From assembly GCF_031128465.2 (NCBI RefSeq), contig NZ_CP155618.1, positions 3,090,501-3,154,500 of the forward strand: a DNA stretch of 64,000 bases. The letters are read 5' to 3'. How positions within the stretch are numbered: the first letter of the stretch is position 1; the number at the start of each line of letters is the position of its first letter. This document shows, piece after piece, positions 8,372 to 16,703 of the stretch. The stretch comes from Mariniflexile litorale (lineage in GTDB: Bacteria > Bacteroidota > Bacteroidia > Flavobacteriales > Flavobacteriaceae). Both the position numbers and the translations under genes were made by a program. The notes under the pieces were generated by a model. That model had not been told where the DNA came from. It saw only the letters and a list, made by a program, of their open reading frames with translations, and did no database searches.

Positions 8372-9556
8372 ATGGAAAATAATGAGGTATTGATAAGGGT
8401 AGAAGGACTTTCTAAAAAATTCTGTAAAGATTTAAAAACCAGTTTGTGGTATGGCATTAAAGATTTGGTTTCAAATATTCAAGGTAATAAAAATGATAGA
8501 TTGCTGCGCGATAAAGAATTTTGGGCAGTAAAGGATATTAATTTTGAACTGCGCCGTGGTGAATGTTTAGGTTTGATAGGACATAACGGTGCTGGAAAAT
8601 CTACTTTATTAAAAATATTAAATGGCTTAATTAACCCAGATGCAGGCAAAGTAACCATCAAAGGACGAGTAGGTGCGCTTATTGAATTAGGGGCTGGTTT
8701 TAATCCCATTTTAAGCGGCCGTGAAAATATTTATAATAATGGGGCTGTTTTAGGCTTTACCAAAAAAGAAATAGACGCTAAAGTTGAGGAGATTATAGAT
8801 TTTGCTGAAATACGTGAGTTTATAGATATGCCCGTGCAAAATTACAGCAGTGGCATGAAAGTGCGTTTGGGTTTTGCGGTAGCAGCGCAAATGGAACCGG
8901 ATGTGCTTATTATTGATGAGGTTTTGGCGGTTGGTGATGTTGGGTTTAGAGCAAAGTGTTATGAACGTATTTCAGAATTAATGAAATCATGTTGTATAAT
9001 TTTAGTAACCCATTCAATGCCACAAGTTTCTAAAATATGTACAAAATCCATATTAATGCATAAAGGACAAATTAAAGCTCAAGGTAATAATGGGGATGTT
9101 ATTGAAGCTTATTATGATGATAATTTTGTTGAGGATAAAATGACTGTGATTCAATCCAATAATTGCAAGCTAGATTATTTTAAAACTGATAAAAGGCAAT
9201 TTAATGGTGAGGTGAGGAATTTTGAAATTAAATTGGGAATAATTTCTGAAAAAGATTTAGAAAATATAGAACTTAATCTAGTTATAATGAGTAGGGAATT
9301 ATCCCCCGTATGTCAAGGTAGCTCTAAATTTTTAAAGCAGGATATAAGATTAAAACAAGGGTTAAATAAGTTTGTTTTTTCAATAGATAATATTTATTTG
9401 AATACGGGATTATATAAGTTTGCGCTTACCGTAGATGATTGTTTATCTAGTAAAAAATATTTGTGGGTTCAAAATTTAAACCCTATAAAATTTATTAATG
9501 AATTTACTGGTATTAGTCCTGTAATGTTGTCAGGAAAATGGGATAGAAATGATTAA
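8372..9556 (+). CDS. Polysaccharide ABC exporter ATPase with C-terminal extension (Wzt-like)
   Basis: From ATG 8372 the protein has 394 residues. Residues 1-250 form an ABC ATPase with Walker A GHNGAGKST, signature YSSGMKVRLGFAVA and Walker B LIIDEVLAVGD, the sequence typical of the O-antigen exporter class. Residues from about 260 to the end form a separate beta-rich domain in the place of the Wzt carbohydrate-binding domain, which in E. coli O8/O9a-type systems recognises the modified non-reducing end of the glycan. A GTG at 8363 could also start but would overlap the permease stop. The sulfotransferase gene overlaps its end by 8 bp. Confidence 0.9.
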   Translation: MENNEVLIRVEGLSKKFCKDLKTSLWYGIKDLVSNIQGNKNDRLLRDKEFWAVKDINFELRRGECLGLIGHNGAGKSTLLKILNGLINPDAGKVTIKGRVGALIELGAGFNPILSGRENIYNNGAVLGFTKKEIDAKVEEIIDFAEIREFIDMPVQNYSSGMKVRLGFAVAAQMEPDVLIIDEVLAVGDVGFRAKCYERISELMKSCCIILVTHSMPQVSKICTKSILMHKGQIKAQGNNGDVIEAYYDDNFVEDKMTVIQSNNCKLDYFKTDKRQFNGEVRNFEIKLGIISEKDLENIELNLVIMSRELSPVCQGSSKFLKQDIRLKQGLNKFVFSIDNIYLNTGLYKFALTVDDCLSSKKYLWVQNLNPIKFINEFTGISPVMLSGKWDRND

Positions 9557-10367
9557 ATTGTTTAAAAAGGATAATAGAATATACCACATAGCAAGTATGG
9601 CTAGGAGTGGAGAAACTTTAATGCTTAAAACACTTGCAGTACATCCAGAAATCGTGGTAGTACATAATTTAGATAAAAATGATGATATAGTTAAAACACA
9701 GGCCTTTGAATTCTTGAAGTCTTATAAAAAAGAATCTATACCAAGAAATCATCCTGTCATTAAACCATATAATCTTAGTAAAAGTCAAATATTACTATTA
9801 AAACAAGGAGTTTGGAAGCATCCTTATCCCTTTAAGGGGTTTGTCTTATCAAGAAATCCAATTTCTATTTATGCTAGCTTAAAAGTTTATGATAAAGATT
9901 TACCAGAATATCACGATAAAGATAATTTTTGGTTTGGCAATAAAGAACGAATTTTTAGATGGTTAAAGGATATTGATAAAGAGTCAATTCCATTATTTAA
10001 AAGAAAAACACCTGTTGAACAATTTTGCATGTTTTATAATTTAAGAATGAAACAGCTTTTAGATACCAAATTGCCCATAATTAGGTATGAAGATTTAATT
10101 TTAAATACAGAAGTCACATTAAAAAAGGTATGTGGTTTACTCAATGTTGGTATGGATAAAAAGCTTTTAAGCGCACATGATTTTTATGGGTCTGGTCTTG
10201 AAGGTCATGGTAAAAATGATTTGTCAAAACCTATTGATACATCATCATTAACTAAGTATAAGAAAAACATAACAAAATTTGAGTTTGATTATATAGCTAA
10301 AAACACTTTCCATGTTTATAATCAATATGGGTATAAAATTGTTGATTTTAAAGTAGATTTAGAATAA
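9549..10367 (+). CDS. PAPS-dependent sulfotransferase family protein
   Basis: This 272-residue cytoplasmic protein has the layout of carbohydrate sulfotransferases. Near residue 20 is SMARSGETLMLKTL, corresponding to the 5'-phosphosulfate loop (RSGxT type). Near residue 97 is FVLSRNPISIYASLK, corresponding to the 3'-phosphate-binding motif. YEDLILN follows in the C-terminal half. It should transfer sulfate from PAPS to a sugar hydroxyl. Its start lies inside the last codons of the Wzt-like gene and the next gene overlaps by one base, so it is co-translated with the exporter. The Ser in the loop is Gly-Glu here, so the fit is good but not perfect; the acceptor is unknown. Confidence 0.75.
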   Translation: MIKLFKKDNRIYHIASMARSGETLMLKTLAVHPEIVVVHNLDKNDDIVKTQAFEFLKSYKKESIPRNHPVIKPYNLSKSQILLLKQGVWKHPYPFKGFVLSRNPISIYASLKVYDKDLPEYHDKDNFWFGNKERIFRWLKDIDKESIPLFKRKTPVEQFCMFYNLRMKQLLDTKLPIIRYEDLILNTEVTLKKVCGLLNVGMDKKLLSAHDFYGSGLEGHGKNDLSKPIDTSSLTKYKKNITKFEFDYIAKNTFHVYNQYGYKIVDFKVDLE

Positions 10368-11116
10368 TGAATAAAAAAATCAATAAACTTTTAAGTTATT
10401 TTGGGGTTAAGTTAATTCGAATAAAAAATAAACCAAATCTAGCTAAAGAGATAGTCGTAGAAAGCAGTGGCGCTACGCTAAATAGCACTGTTCAAGAACC
10501 TTACAATCAGCTGCCTTTTTCAGGGGAAGCATTAGAGAAACTTATCGCTAGTTTTAATTTTCAAACGGTCTTGGATATTGGCAGTGGAGAAGGAAAACAT
10601 AGTGATGTTTTAAAAGCTAGAGGTAAAAAGGTGACTTCTATAGATTTTGGTAATTCCATTTATTTTGATAAGCGAACGGATAACCATACTTGCATTGTGG
10701 GAGATTATTATACTTATAATTTTGAAGAACCATTTGATGCTATTTGGGCATCACATGTTCTAGAACACCAACCCAATCCCAATTTGTTTTTAAAAAAAAT
10801 ATTCAGTGATTTAAAAGAAGGAGGTGTTTTGGCAATAACGGTACCACCTTTGAAACATGAAATTGTTGGTGGTCATGTAACTTTATGGAATGCAGGATTA
10901 TTACTTTACCAATTAGTAATGGCTGGTTTTAACTGTAAAGATGTTTTTATCAAATCCTATGGATATAACATAAGTGTAATTTTAAATAAAAAAAGCATTG
11001 ATAAATATCCTGACTTAAGTTATGATAGCGGTGATATTTTAAAAATGAAAGATTTTTTTCCTAGTGGTTTTGGTGAACCTTTTGATGGAGATATTAAAGA
11101 ATTAAATTGGAAATAA
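10367..11116 (+). CDS. Class I SAM-dependent methyltransferase (Methyltransf_11/25 type)
   Basis: The 249-residue protein contains the SAM motif VLDIGSGEGKHSDVL (about residues 65-80), an acidic SIDFG at the end of strand 2, and a WASHVLEHQPNP motif followed by LKEGGVLAITVPP, the standard core of small-molecule and sugar methyltransferases. It overlaps the sulfotransferase gene by one base (TAATG). Position next to the Wzt-like gene suggests it could modify the exported glycan, possibly at its end. The substrate cannot be read from the sequence. Confidence 0.85.
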   Translation: MNKKINKLLSYFGVKLIRIKNKPNLAKEIVVESSGATLNSTVQEPYNQLPFSGEALEKLIASFNFQTVLDIGSGEGKHSDVLKARGKKVTSIDFGNSIYFDKRTDNHTCIVGDYYTYNFEEPFDAIWASHVLEHQPNPNLFLKKIFSDLKEGGVLAITVPPLKHEIVGGHVTLWNAGLLLYQLVMAGFNCKDVFIKSYGYNISVILNKKSIDKYPDLSYDSGDILKMKDFFPSGFGEPFDGDIKELNWK

Positions 11117-11120
11117 GGAT

Positions 11121-12284
11121 TTGAAACAATTACCATTAATAGAAGGGATACGGGGATATTTAGCTTTATGGGTAGTGTTTGATCATTTGCTGGGTTTTAG
11201 CGGTTATGGGGTGTCTAGTTTGAATTTCTTTTTTAAAATAGTACGTTCTGGTTGGTATGCAGTTGATATTTTTATTATTATAAGTGGTTTTGTAATATTT
11301 TATCTTCTTGAAACTAAAAGAGAGACTTATAAAGTTTTTATAATTAGACGTTTTTTTAGATTATGGCCATTATTTATAATTTTATTTTTTGTTGCTATAC
11401 CATTTTCATCTATTATTATAGATAATGCTACTGGATTTTCAGAAATTTATCAAGGAGTTCTGATTGGGGATGGAAAAATCAATGAACGTGTTGTATCTTG
11501 GAAAGATAATATGTTTTGGCATATTTTGGCACATATACCAATGTTACATGGTGTTTTACCAGATGTGATATTACCGTATTCGCCTGGAGCTTTTTTAGGG
11601 CCTGCTTGGAGTATATCGTTAGAGTGGCAATTTTATTTAATAGCACCTTTTCTTTTCATTCTTAAGAATAAGTGCAAAAAATACGGTCTAATTTTAATTT
11701 CATTGATTTTTGTGGTATTGTGTTTTTTGGGGCAAAGAATTGATGATATACAATTTGGAGCTTTTTTACCCATGCATGCTGAATTTTTTTTATTAGGAAT
11801 ATTTTCTTTTTATTCTTTTAAATGGGTTTATGAAAATAAATTTTTCCATAATGGGAAATTGTTTTATATAGTCATAATTATAACGAGTCTTTTATATTTC
11901 ATTCTCGATTTTAAGCTATTCTATTTGCCTTATTTTTTATGGATTAATTTCTTTGCGTTAATTGTTGATTACACAACAAAAAAGACGTTTGAATTAAAGA
12001 TGATAGTATTTTATTTGTTTGAATCAAAACCAATTAAGTATTTAGGGAAAATTTCATATAGTATTTATTTATCTCATGTTTTAGTTATATATATTACTCA
12101 ATATTTTATTATTGAGTTTTTACCGAACGTGTCTCAAAAACACCATTTACTTATTTTAGGATTGTTTACAGTAGGATTAACTGTTTTTTTTTCAGGGTTG
12201 TTGTATAAATATCTAGAAGTTCCTTTGATTAAAAAGGGGAATGTAATTGCTAAAAAACATGGAATTAATTTATCTTACTGTTGA
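11121..12284 (+). CDS. Acyltransferase 3 family membrane protein (OafA-like)
   Basis: A 387-residue multi-spanning protein with the acyltransferase-3 opening motif EGIRGYLALWVVFDH; His22 is the expected conserved catalytic-type histidine. Later segments include RFFRLWPLF and GPAWSISLEWQFYLIAPF, both diagnostic of the family, and about ten hydrophobic helices. The family O-acylates surface glycans, often with acetyl groups. The start is a TTG at 11121, four bases after the previous stop; no upstream ATG is available in frame. It is one of two such proteins in the locus, the other at 24127. Confidence 0.9.
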   Translation: MKQLPLIEGIRGYLALWVVFDHLLGFSGYGVSSLNFFFKIVRSGWYAVDIFIIISGFVIFYLLETKRETYKVFIIRRFFRLWPLFIILFFVAIPFSSIIIDNATGFSEIYQGVLIGDGKINERVVSWKDNMFWHILAHIPMLHGVLPDVILPYSPGAFLGPAWSISLEWQFYLIAPFLFILKNKCKKYGLILISLIFVVLCFLGQRIDDIQFGAFLPMHAEFFLLGIFSFYSFKWVYENKFFHNGKLFYIVIIITSLLYFILDFKLFYLPYFLWINFFALIVDYTTKKTFELKMIVFYLFESKPIKYLGKISYSIYLSHVLVIYITQYFIIEFLPNVSQKHHLLILGLFTVGLTVFFSGLLYKYLEVPLIKKGNVIAKKHGINLSYC

Positions 12285-12364
12285 TATAGAAAAAGAAAAT
12301 TTCCTCTATACAACTTTGGAAAAATTTTTTAATGGAGATATAAAAATATTAAATTGAATTTGAT

Positions 12365-13711
12365 TTGAAAAAATACATCCTAATATATGTTTACAATAGT
12401 TTAAGTGAGGAGGAAATTGAGTTTTGGGAACAAATTAATGTGACTTTAAAAGACAAAGGATATACTCTGTTTTTATTATTTCAAATTTTACCAAAATCCG
12501 AAGTTAATTTTATATACGCTAAATTTACTGAAAGGCTAGAGCATGTAATTTATCCTAAAAATTTCTCTAAAAAGGATAAATATTTTGATTTTTCTACTTT
12601 TTTAGAACGCGAGAAAGTTTGGTATGGAGAATCAAATAGTGATAGACTTACAGCAGCTAAATACCTTAAATTCAAATATTCAAAATTAATAAAGGAATTG
12701 AATCCAGTGCTATTGGTATTGGGAAATGGAAATCATGCTAGTGATATGATTTTAAAAGATACAGCAAAAGTAAACCAAACTCCAATTATATATATTGAAC
12801 GCGGGTCTTTACCTAAATCATGGCATACAGATTCACTGGGTATTACAGCGGGTACTAAAATAGCTAGAACGAGTTTATCAAATTTAAAAGTTGATAATAG
12901 TAATTCATATAAAAAGTACAAACCATATTATTTAAAATCTAAATCTACTTGGTGGGATCAACCAAGCAATAAAGAACAAATTAATATAAAAAAGAGGTAT
13001 AATATTGAATCTAACCAAAATCTAATTTTATTTGCAAATCAATTGGATAACGATACATCCAACTTTTTGTATAATCCTTTTTTTTCCAGTAATTTAAAAG
13101 CTTTCGAGTGGTTTTGTGAAAGCTTAGCAAATAATAACTTAGAAGGGTTTGTTTTAGTTAAAAAACACCCTTATTATAAGGGGGATAATACTGTTTTTCA
13201 AAATGTTTTGAAAAGATATTCTTTGAAAGGAGCTTGGGTTGATGATATAGCATTATTTGATTGTATAGAACAGGCAGATTTAATTTGTGCAGTTAATTCT
13301 ACTATGCTATTTGAAGCTTTAATTTATGATAAACCTGTATTGCAGCTAGGAGATTCAATTTTAAACAGAAAAGATGTTGTATATCATTTAAAAAGTAAAA
13401 CAGATTATAGTACATTGCAAAATTGGTATAGGAAAGAGAGTCTACAAGAAAAATTAGATAATTATAGTATGTTTATGTCTTATTTAATTGATAATGAACT
13501 ATCGTTTTTTTTAAAAGAATCAAAGGATATGGAACTGAATTCAGTAGAGTTTTTTGTACAAAAATTGTTGAAATTTACAGATAACTCAAAGCAAGGAAGT
13601 TATCCTGAAAATTTTATTAAGTTAAATAATTATATACCAAAAGACAGATTAGATAAGAGTTTTATTAATAAAATAAAAAGGATTTTTAATAAAATAAAAA
13701 AAAAAAATTAA
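12365..13711 (+). CDS. Capsule-synthesis-like putative glycosyltransferase (KpsS/GT-B type)
   Basis: I do not recognise a close named homologue. The 448-residue soluble protein has an N-terminal Rossmann-like half ending in IYIERGSLPKSW, and a C-terminal half with VLVKKHPYYKG, a segment QADLICAVNSTMLFEALIYDKPVLQLGDS, and further helices. The order HP, then NSTxxxEAL, then KPV resembles capsule polysaccharide synthesis proteins of the KpsC/KpsS type, which add Kdo or related sugars. It starts with TTG at 12365. An 80-bp gap with a weak small reading frame precedes it. A GT-B transferase is likely, but the donor is unknown. Confidence 0.55.
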   Translation: MKKYILIYVYNSLSEEEIEFWEQINVTLKDKGYTLFLLFQILPKSEVNFIYAKFTERLEHVIYPKNFSKKDKYFDFSTFLEREKVWYGESNSDRLTAAKYLKFKYSKLIKELNPVLLVLGNGNHASDMILKDTAKVNQTPIIYIERGSLPKSWHTDSLGITAGTKIARTSLSNLKVDNSNSYKKYKPYYLKSKSTWWDQPSNKEQINIKKRYNIESNQNLILFANQLDNDTSNFLYNPFFSSNLKAFEWFCESLANNNLEGFVLVKKHPYYKGDNTVFQNVLKRYSLKGAWVDDIALFDCIEQADLICAVNSTMLFEALIYDKPVLQLGDSILNRKDVVYHLKSKTDYSTLQNWYRKESLQEKLDNYSMFMSYLIDNELSFFLKESKDMELNSVEFFVQKLLKFTDNSKQGSYPENFIKLNNYIPKDRLDKSFINKIKRIFNKIKKKN

Positions 13712-14836
13712 ATGAAACTCCTCTTTATAACCCACGATGCTTCACGTTCTGGAGCTCCATTAATTTTGTTATATTTTATAAAATGGTTAAATACCCATTC
13801 AAAAAATGTTGACTGTGATTTATTGTTTGTACATGGAGGTGTTTTAGAATCAGATTTCAAGAAAGAATGTAATGAAGTTTTTTATGTTAAGAAAGGTCAT
13901 AAGCCATTAAAATTTTCAGAGCTAATTTGGATAAAAATAAAAAAGAAACTAGGTCTTAGAGCAAAAAACACTACTGATGAGTTATTTACTGTTTTAGCAA
14001 ATAATCACTATGATCTTATTTATGCCAATACCATCATTTCAGTACCTTTTGGTGTACAAATTAAAAATAGAATACCTAATGTTAAGTTATTACTTCATAT
14101 ACATGAATTAAATACGCAAATCAAAATTTTATTGCCCAATTTTAATCAGTACAAAGGAAATATAGATTGTTTTATAGCAGCATCAAATATTGTCAAAAAT
14201 AATTTAGTAAATAATTGGAATGTATCAGAAGATTTAATCGAAGTAATTTATGAGTTTTCGGTTGTTAAACAATTTGAAACACCAAAAAGTAAAACGATAT
14301 TTACAGTTGGTGCGAGTGGCTTATCATATTGGAGAAAAGGCAACGACATTTTTTTGCAAGTTGCAAGCCACATTAAAAATAATTATCCCGATGCAAAAAT
14401 AAAGTTTGTTTGGGTTGGCAACGAATTTAGAGATAAACCAATAATTGATGCTGATATTATTAAATTAGGATTAAAACAATATGTGCATTTTGTAGGAGAG
14501 AAGGAGCATCCTTATGAAGAGTTTATGTTTTTTGATGTTTTTCTTTTGTCTTCTAGAGAAGACCCTTTTCCATTAGTTTGTATTGAAATAGCTAATTTAG
14601 AAAAACCTATAATTTGTTTTGAGAAAGCATCTGGAACAGCAGAAGTTGTGAGTAAAGGAGGTGGGTACGTAGTGCCTTATCTAGATATAAAAGCGATGGC
14701 AGATAAAGTTATGTATTATTATAATAATCCTGATAAAGTAAACGATGATGGACGTATTGCCAAAAAAATGTTTTCAGAATTCACACCAGATAATAAATGT
14801 CCTTTAATTTATCAGAAAATTAAGGATTTACTATAA
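13712..14836 (+). CDS. Glycosyltransferase family 4
   Basis: The 374-residue protein is a GT-B enzyme. The N-terminal half begins FITHDASRSGAPLILLYF, a start found in GT4 proteins using nucleotide-sugar donors. The C-terminal half has the donor-site segment with SREDPFPLVCIEIA at about residues 281-294, where the first Glu and the later Glu correspond to the E-x7-E motif, followed by KPIICFE. It begins on the base after the preceding stop. It probably adds one sugar of the repeating unit; the linkage is not predictable. Confidence 0.88.
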   Translation: MKLLFITHDASRSGAPLILLYFIKWLNTHSKNVDCDLLFVHGGVLESDFKKECNEVFYVKKGHKPLKFSELIWIKIKKKLGLRAKNTTDELFTVLANNHYDLIYANTIISVPFGVQIKNRIPNVKLLLHIHELNTQIKILLPNFNQYKGNIDCFIAASNIVKNNLVNNWNVSEDLIEVIYEFSVVKQFETPKSKTIFTVGASGLSYWRKGNDIFLQVASHIKNNYPDAKIKFVWVGNEFRDKPIIDADIIKLGLKQYVHFVGEKEHPYEEFMFFDVFLLSSREDPFPLVCIEIANLEKPIICFEKASGTAEVVSKGGGYVVPYLDIKAMADKVMYYYNNPDKVNDDGRIAKKMFSEFTPDNKCPLIYQKIKDLL

Positions 14837-14844
14837 GTATATGT

Positions 14845-15630
14845 ATGATGAAAAAAATAAAATCTTTTATAAAAAGTAAGATTAAGAATGTTTATGAAAC
14901 TCGGATAGCTTCATTTTACTTCAAACAAGCGGGAGTATGCCCATGCTGCGATAAAAATGTGGTATTTGTAGCCCGTAATCCATGGCTACGCGACCATTTT
15001 AAATGTACTAATTGTAATTGTATCCCAAGAGAGCGTGCTTTAATGTTAACTATCAAGAATGAATATCCTAACTGGAAAACGTTGAAAATACACGAATCGT
15101 CACCTGGAAATAGAGGTCATAGTGTAGCATTAAGAACCCATGTTAAAAATTATGTAGAAACCCAGTTTTTTGTTGACACTCCCCTTGGAGATTTTGTAAA
15201 AGGCATAAGAAATGAAGATTTGGAGTCTCAAACATTTCCAGATGAATCTTTTGATTTGGTAATTACATCCGATGTAATGGAACATATTTATAATCCAGAA
15301 AAAGCATTTAAAGAAATCCATAGAACATTAAAACCTGGAGGCGCACACATTTTTTCAGTGCCCATTATAAATAAACATAAACCCACGCAACGATGGGCCA
15401 ATAAAGGCGAGAATGGCGAGCCAGAATTTCTTTTTGAACCAGAATGGCATGGAAACCCTGTTGATAGTAAAGGGTCACCCGTAACGATGCATTGGGGCTA
15501 TGATATAGTAGATTTTATAACAAAGCATACAAATGCAGAATGCGAAATAGTATATATAGACGATTTGAATTATGGAATTAGAGCTGAATATATTGAAGTT
15601 GTAGTTCAAAAAAAGAAGCTTGTTAAATGA
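14845..15630 (+). CDS. SAM-dependent methyltransferase with N-terminal zinc-ribbon-like motif
   Basis: The 261-residue protein has an N-terminal Cys cluster, C32-P-C34-C35 and C54-T-N-C57, that looks like a zinc ribbon, and then a methyltransferase core. The core has an atypical motif I region (IHESSPGNRGHSVAL) and a clear SFDLVITSDVMEHIYNPEKAF and LKPGGAHIFSVP. This architecture occurs in surface-polysaccharide loci. Adjacent ATGs at 14845 and 14848 are both possible. The next gene (WbsX-like) overlaps its end by 4 bp, so the two may act on the same glycan. Confidence 0.8.
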   Translation: MMKKIKSFIKSKIKNVYETRIASFYFKQAGVCPCCDKNVVFVARNPWLRDHFKCTNCNCIPRERALMLTIKNEYPNWKTLKIHESSPGNRGHSVALRTHVKNYVETQFFVDTPLGDFVKGIRNEDLESQTFPDESFDLVITSDVMEHIYNPEKAFKEIHRTLKPGGAHIFSVPIINKHKPTQRWANKGENGEPEFLFEPEWHGNPVDSKGSPVTMHWGYDIVDFITKHTNAECEIVYIDDLNYGIRAEYIEVVVQKKKLVK

Positions 15631-16703
15631 AATTAAGACCTATAGCATTTGTATTGCCACAATTTCATCCCATTCCAGAAAATGATGCGTGGTGGGGTAA
15701 AGGTTTTACAGAATGGACGAATGTTACTAAAGCAACACCTTTATTTGAAGGGCATTACCAACCACATTTACCAACCGATTTAGGATTTTATGATTTACGA
15801 TTGCCAGAAGCAAGAAAGGCACAAGCTGATTTAGCTAAAGAGCATGGTATTCATGGGTTCTGTTATTACCATTATTGGTTTAATGGTAAACGGTTATTGG
15901 ACCAACCCATTGATGGTATGCTAGAGCAGAAAGATTTAGATATGCCTTTTATGCTATGTTGGGCCAATGAAAATTGGAACAGAAGATGGGATGGAATGGA
16001 AAATGAAATTTTAATTAAGCAAGAGTATAGCTTTAAAGACGATGTTAACCATATGAGATGGCTATGCACAAATGTGTTTTCAGATAATCGATATATAAAA
16101 GTAGATGGTAAGCCAGTTTTTGTGATTTACAGATATAATTTATTTCCAGACATAGAAAAAACGCTGAAAGTATGGCGAGATATAGCCAAAAATGAGTTTG
16201 GTTTTAAAGACCTATACCTGTGCTTCACTGAAAGTTTTGGAGATATAACCCAACCAGCTAAAATAGGATTTGATGCCGCTATCGAGTTTTCACCACATGC
16301 TGTTATAAAAAACAAGATAAAAAGTATTACAACACATTCGGTATTTAATATATTTAAAAAACAAAAAAAGTCATTGAAAATTGATTTTAGAGATTTTGAA
16401 TTAGGTGTAAAAAACTGTATGGAGCGACCATCTCCAGATTATAAACTATATAGAGGTATCACGCCTTCATGGGATAATACATCTCGTAAAAAAGAAAATT
16501 GGATAGTAGCCAAAGAGAGTAGTCCAGAATTGTATTTTAAATGGTTAAAACATGTAGTTGATAACTTTAAACCTTATTCCAAGGAAGAAAATTTTGTGTT
16601 CATAAATGCAATGAACGAATGGGCAGAAGGCAACCATTTAGAGCCATGTATCAAATACGGTAGAGCTTATTTAGAAGCTACAAAAAAAGCATTGGAAATT
16701 TGA
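15627..16703 (+). CDS. WbsX-like GH99-type glycan enzyme
   Basis: The 358-residue protein begins LRPIAFVLPQFHPIPENDAWW and continues with GFTEWTNVTKA, HGFCYYHYWFNGKRLLD, and near the end FINAMNEWAEGNHLEP. This is the WbsX family (Glyco_tran_WbsX), which is related to glycoside hydrolase family 99 and is found in O-antigen and capsule clusters. Members are annotated as glycosyltransferases, but the fold is that of endo-mannosidases, so the activity is uncertain. There is no signal peptide. ATG overlaps the upstream methyltransferase stop by 4 bp. Confidence 0.85.
   Translation: MKLRPIAFVLPQFHPIPENDAWWGKGFTEWTNVTKATPLFEGHYQPHLPTDLGFYDLRLPEARKAQADLAKEHGIHGFCYYHYWFNGKRLLDQPIDGMLEQKDLDMPFMLCWANENWNRRWDGMENEILIKQEYSFKDDVNHMRWLCTNVFSDNRYIKVDGKPVFVIYRYNLFPDIEKTLKVWRDIAKNEFGFKDLYLCFTESFGDITQPAKIGFDAAIEFSPHAVIKNKIKSITTHSVFNIFKKQKKSLKIDFRDFELGVKNCMERPSPDYKLYRGITPSWDNTSRKKENWIVAKESSPELYFKWLKHVVDNFKPYSKEENFVFINAMNEWAEGNHLEPCIKYGRAYLEATKKALEI

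Noticed and set aside
13690-13711. A-rich run at the end of a gene as a slippage site
   Set aside because: The run lies in the last Lys codons of the protein; a slip would only alter the final residues, and no alternative frame is supported.
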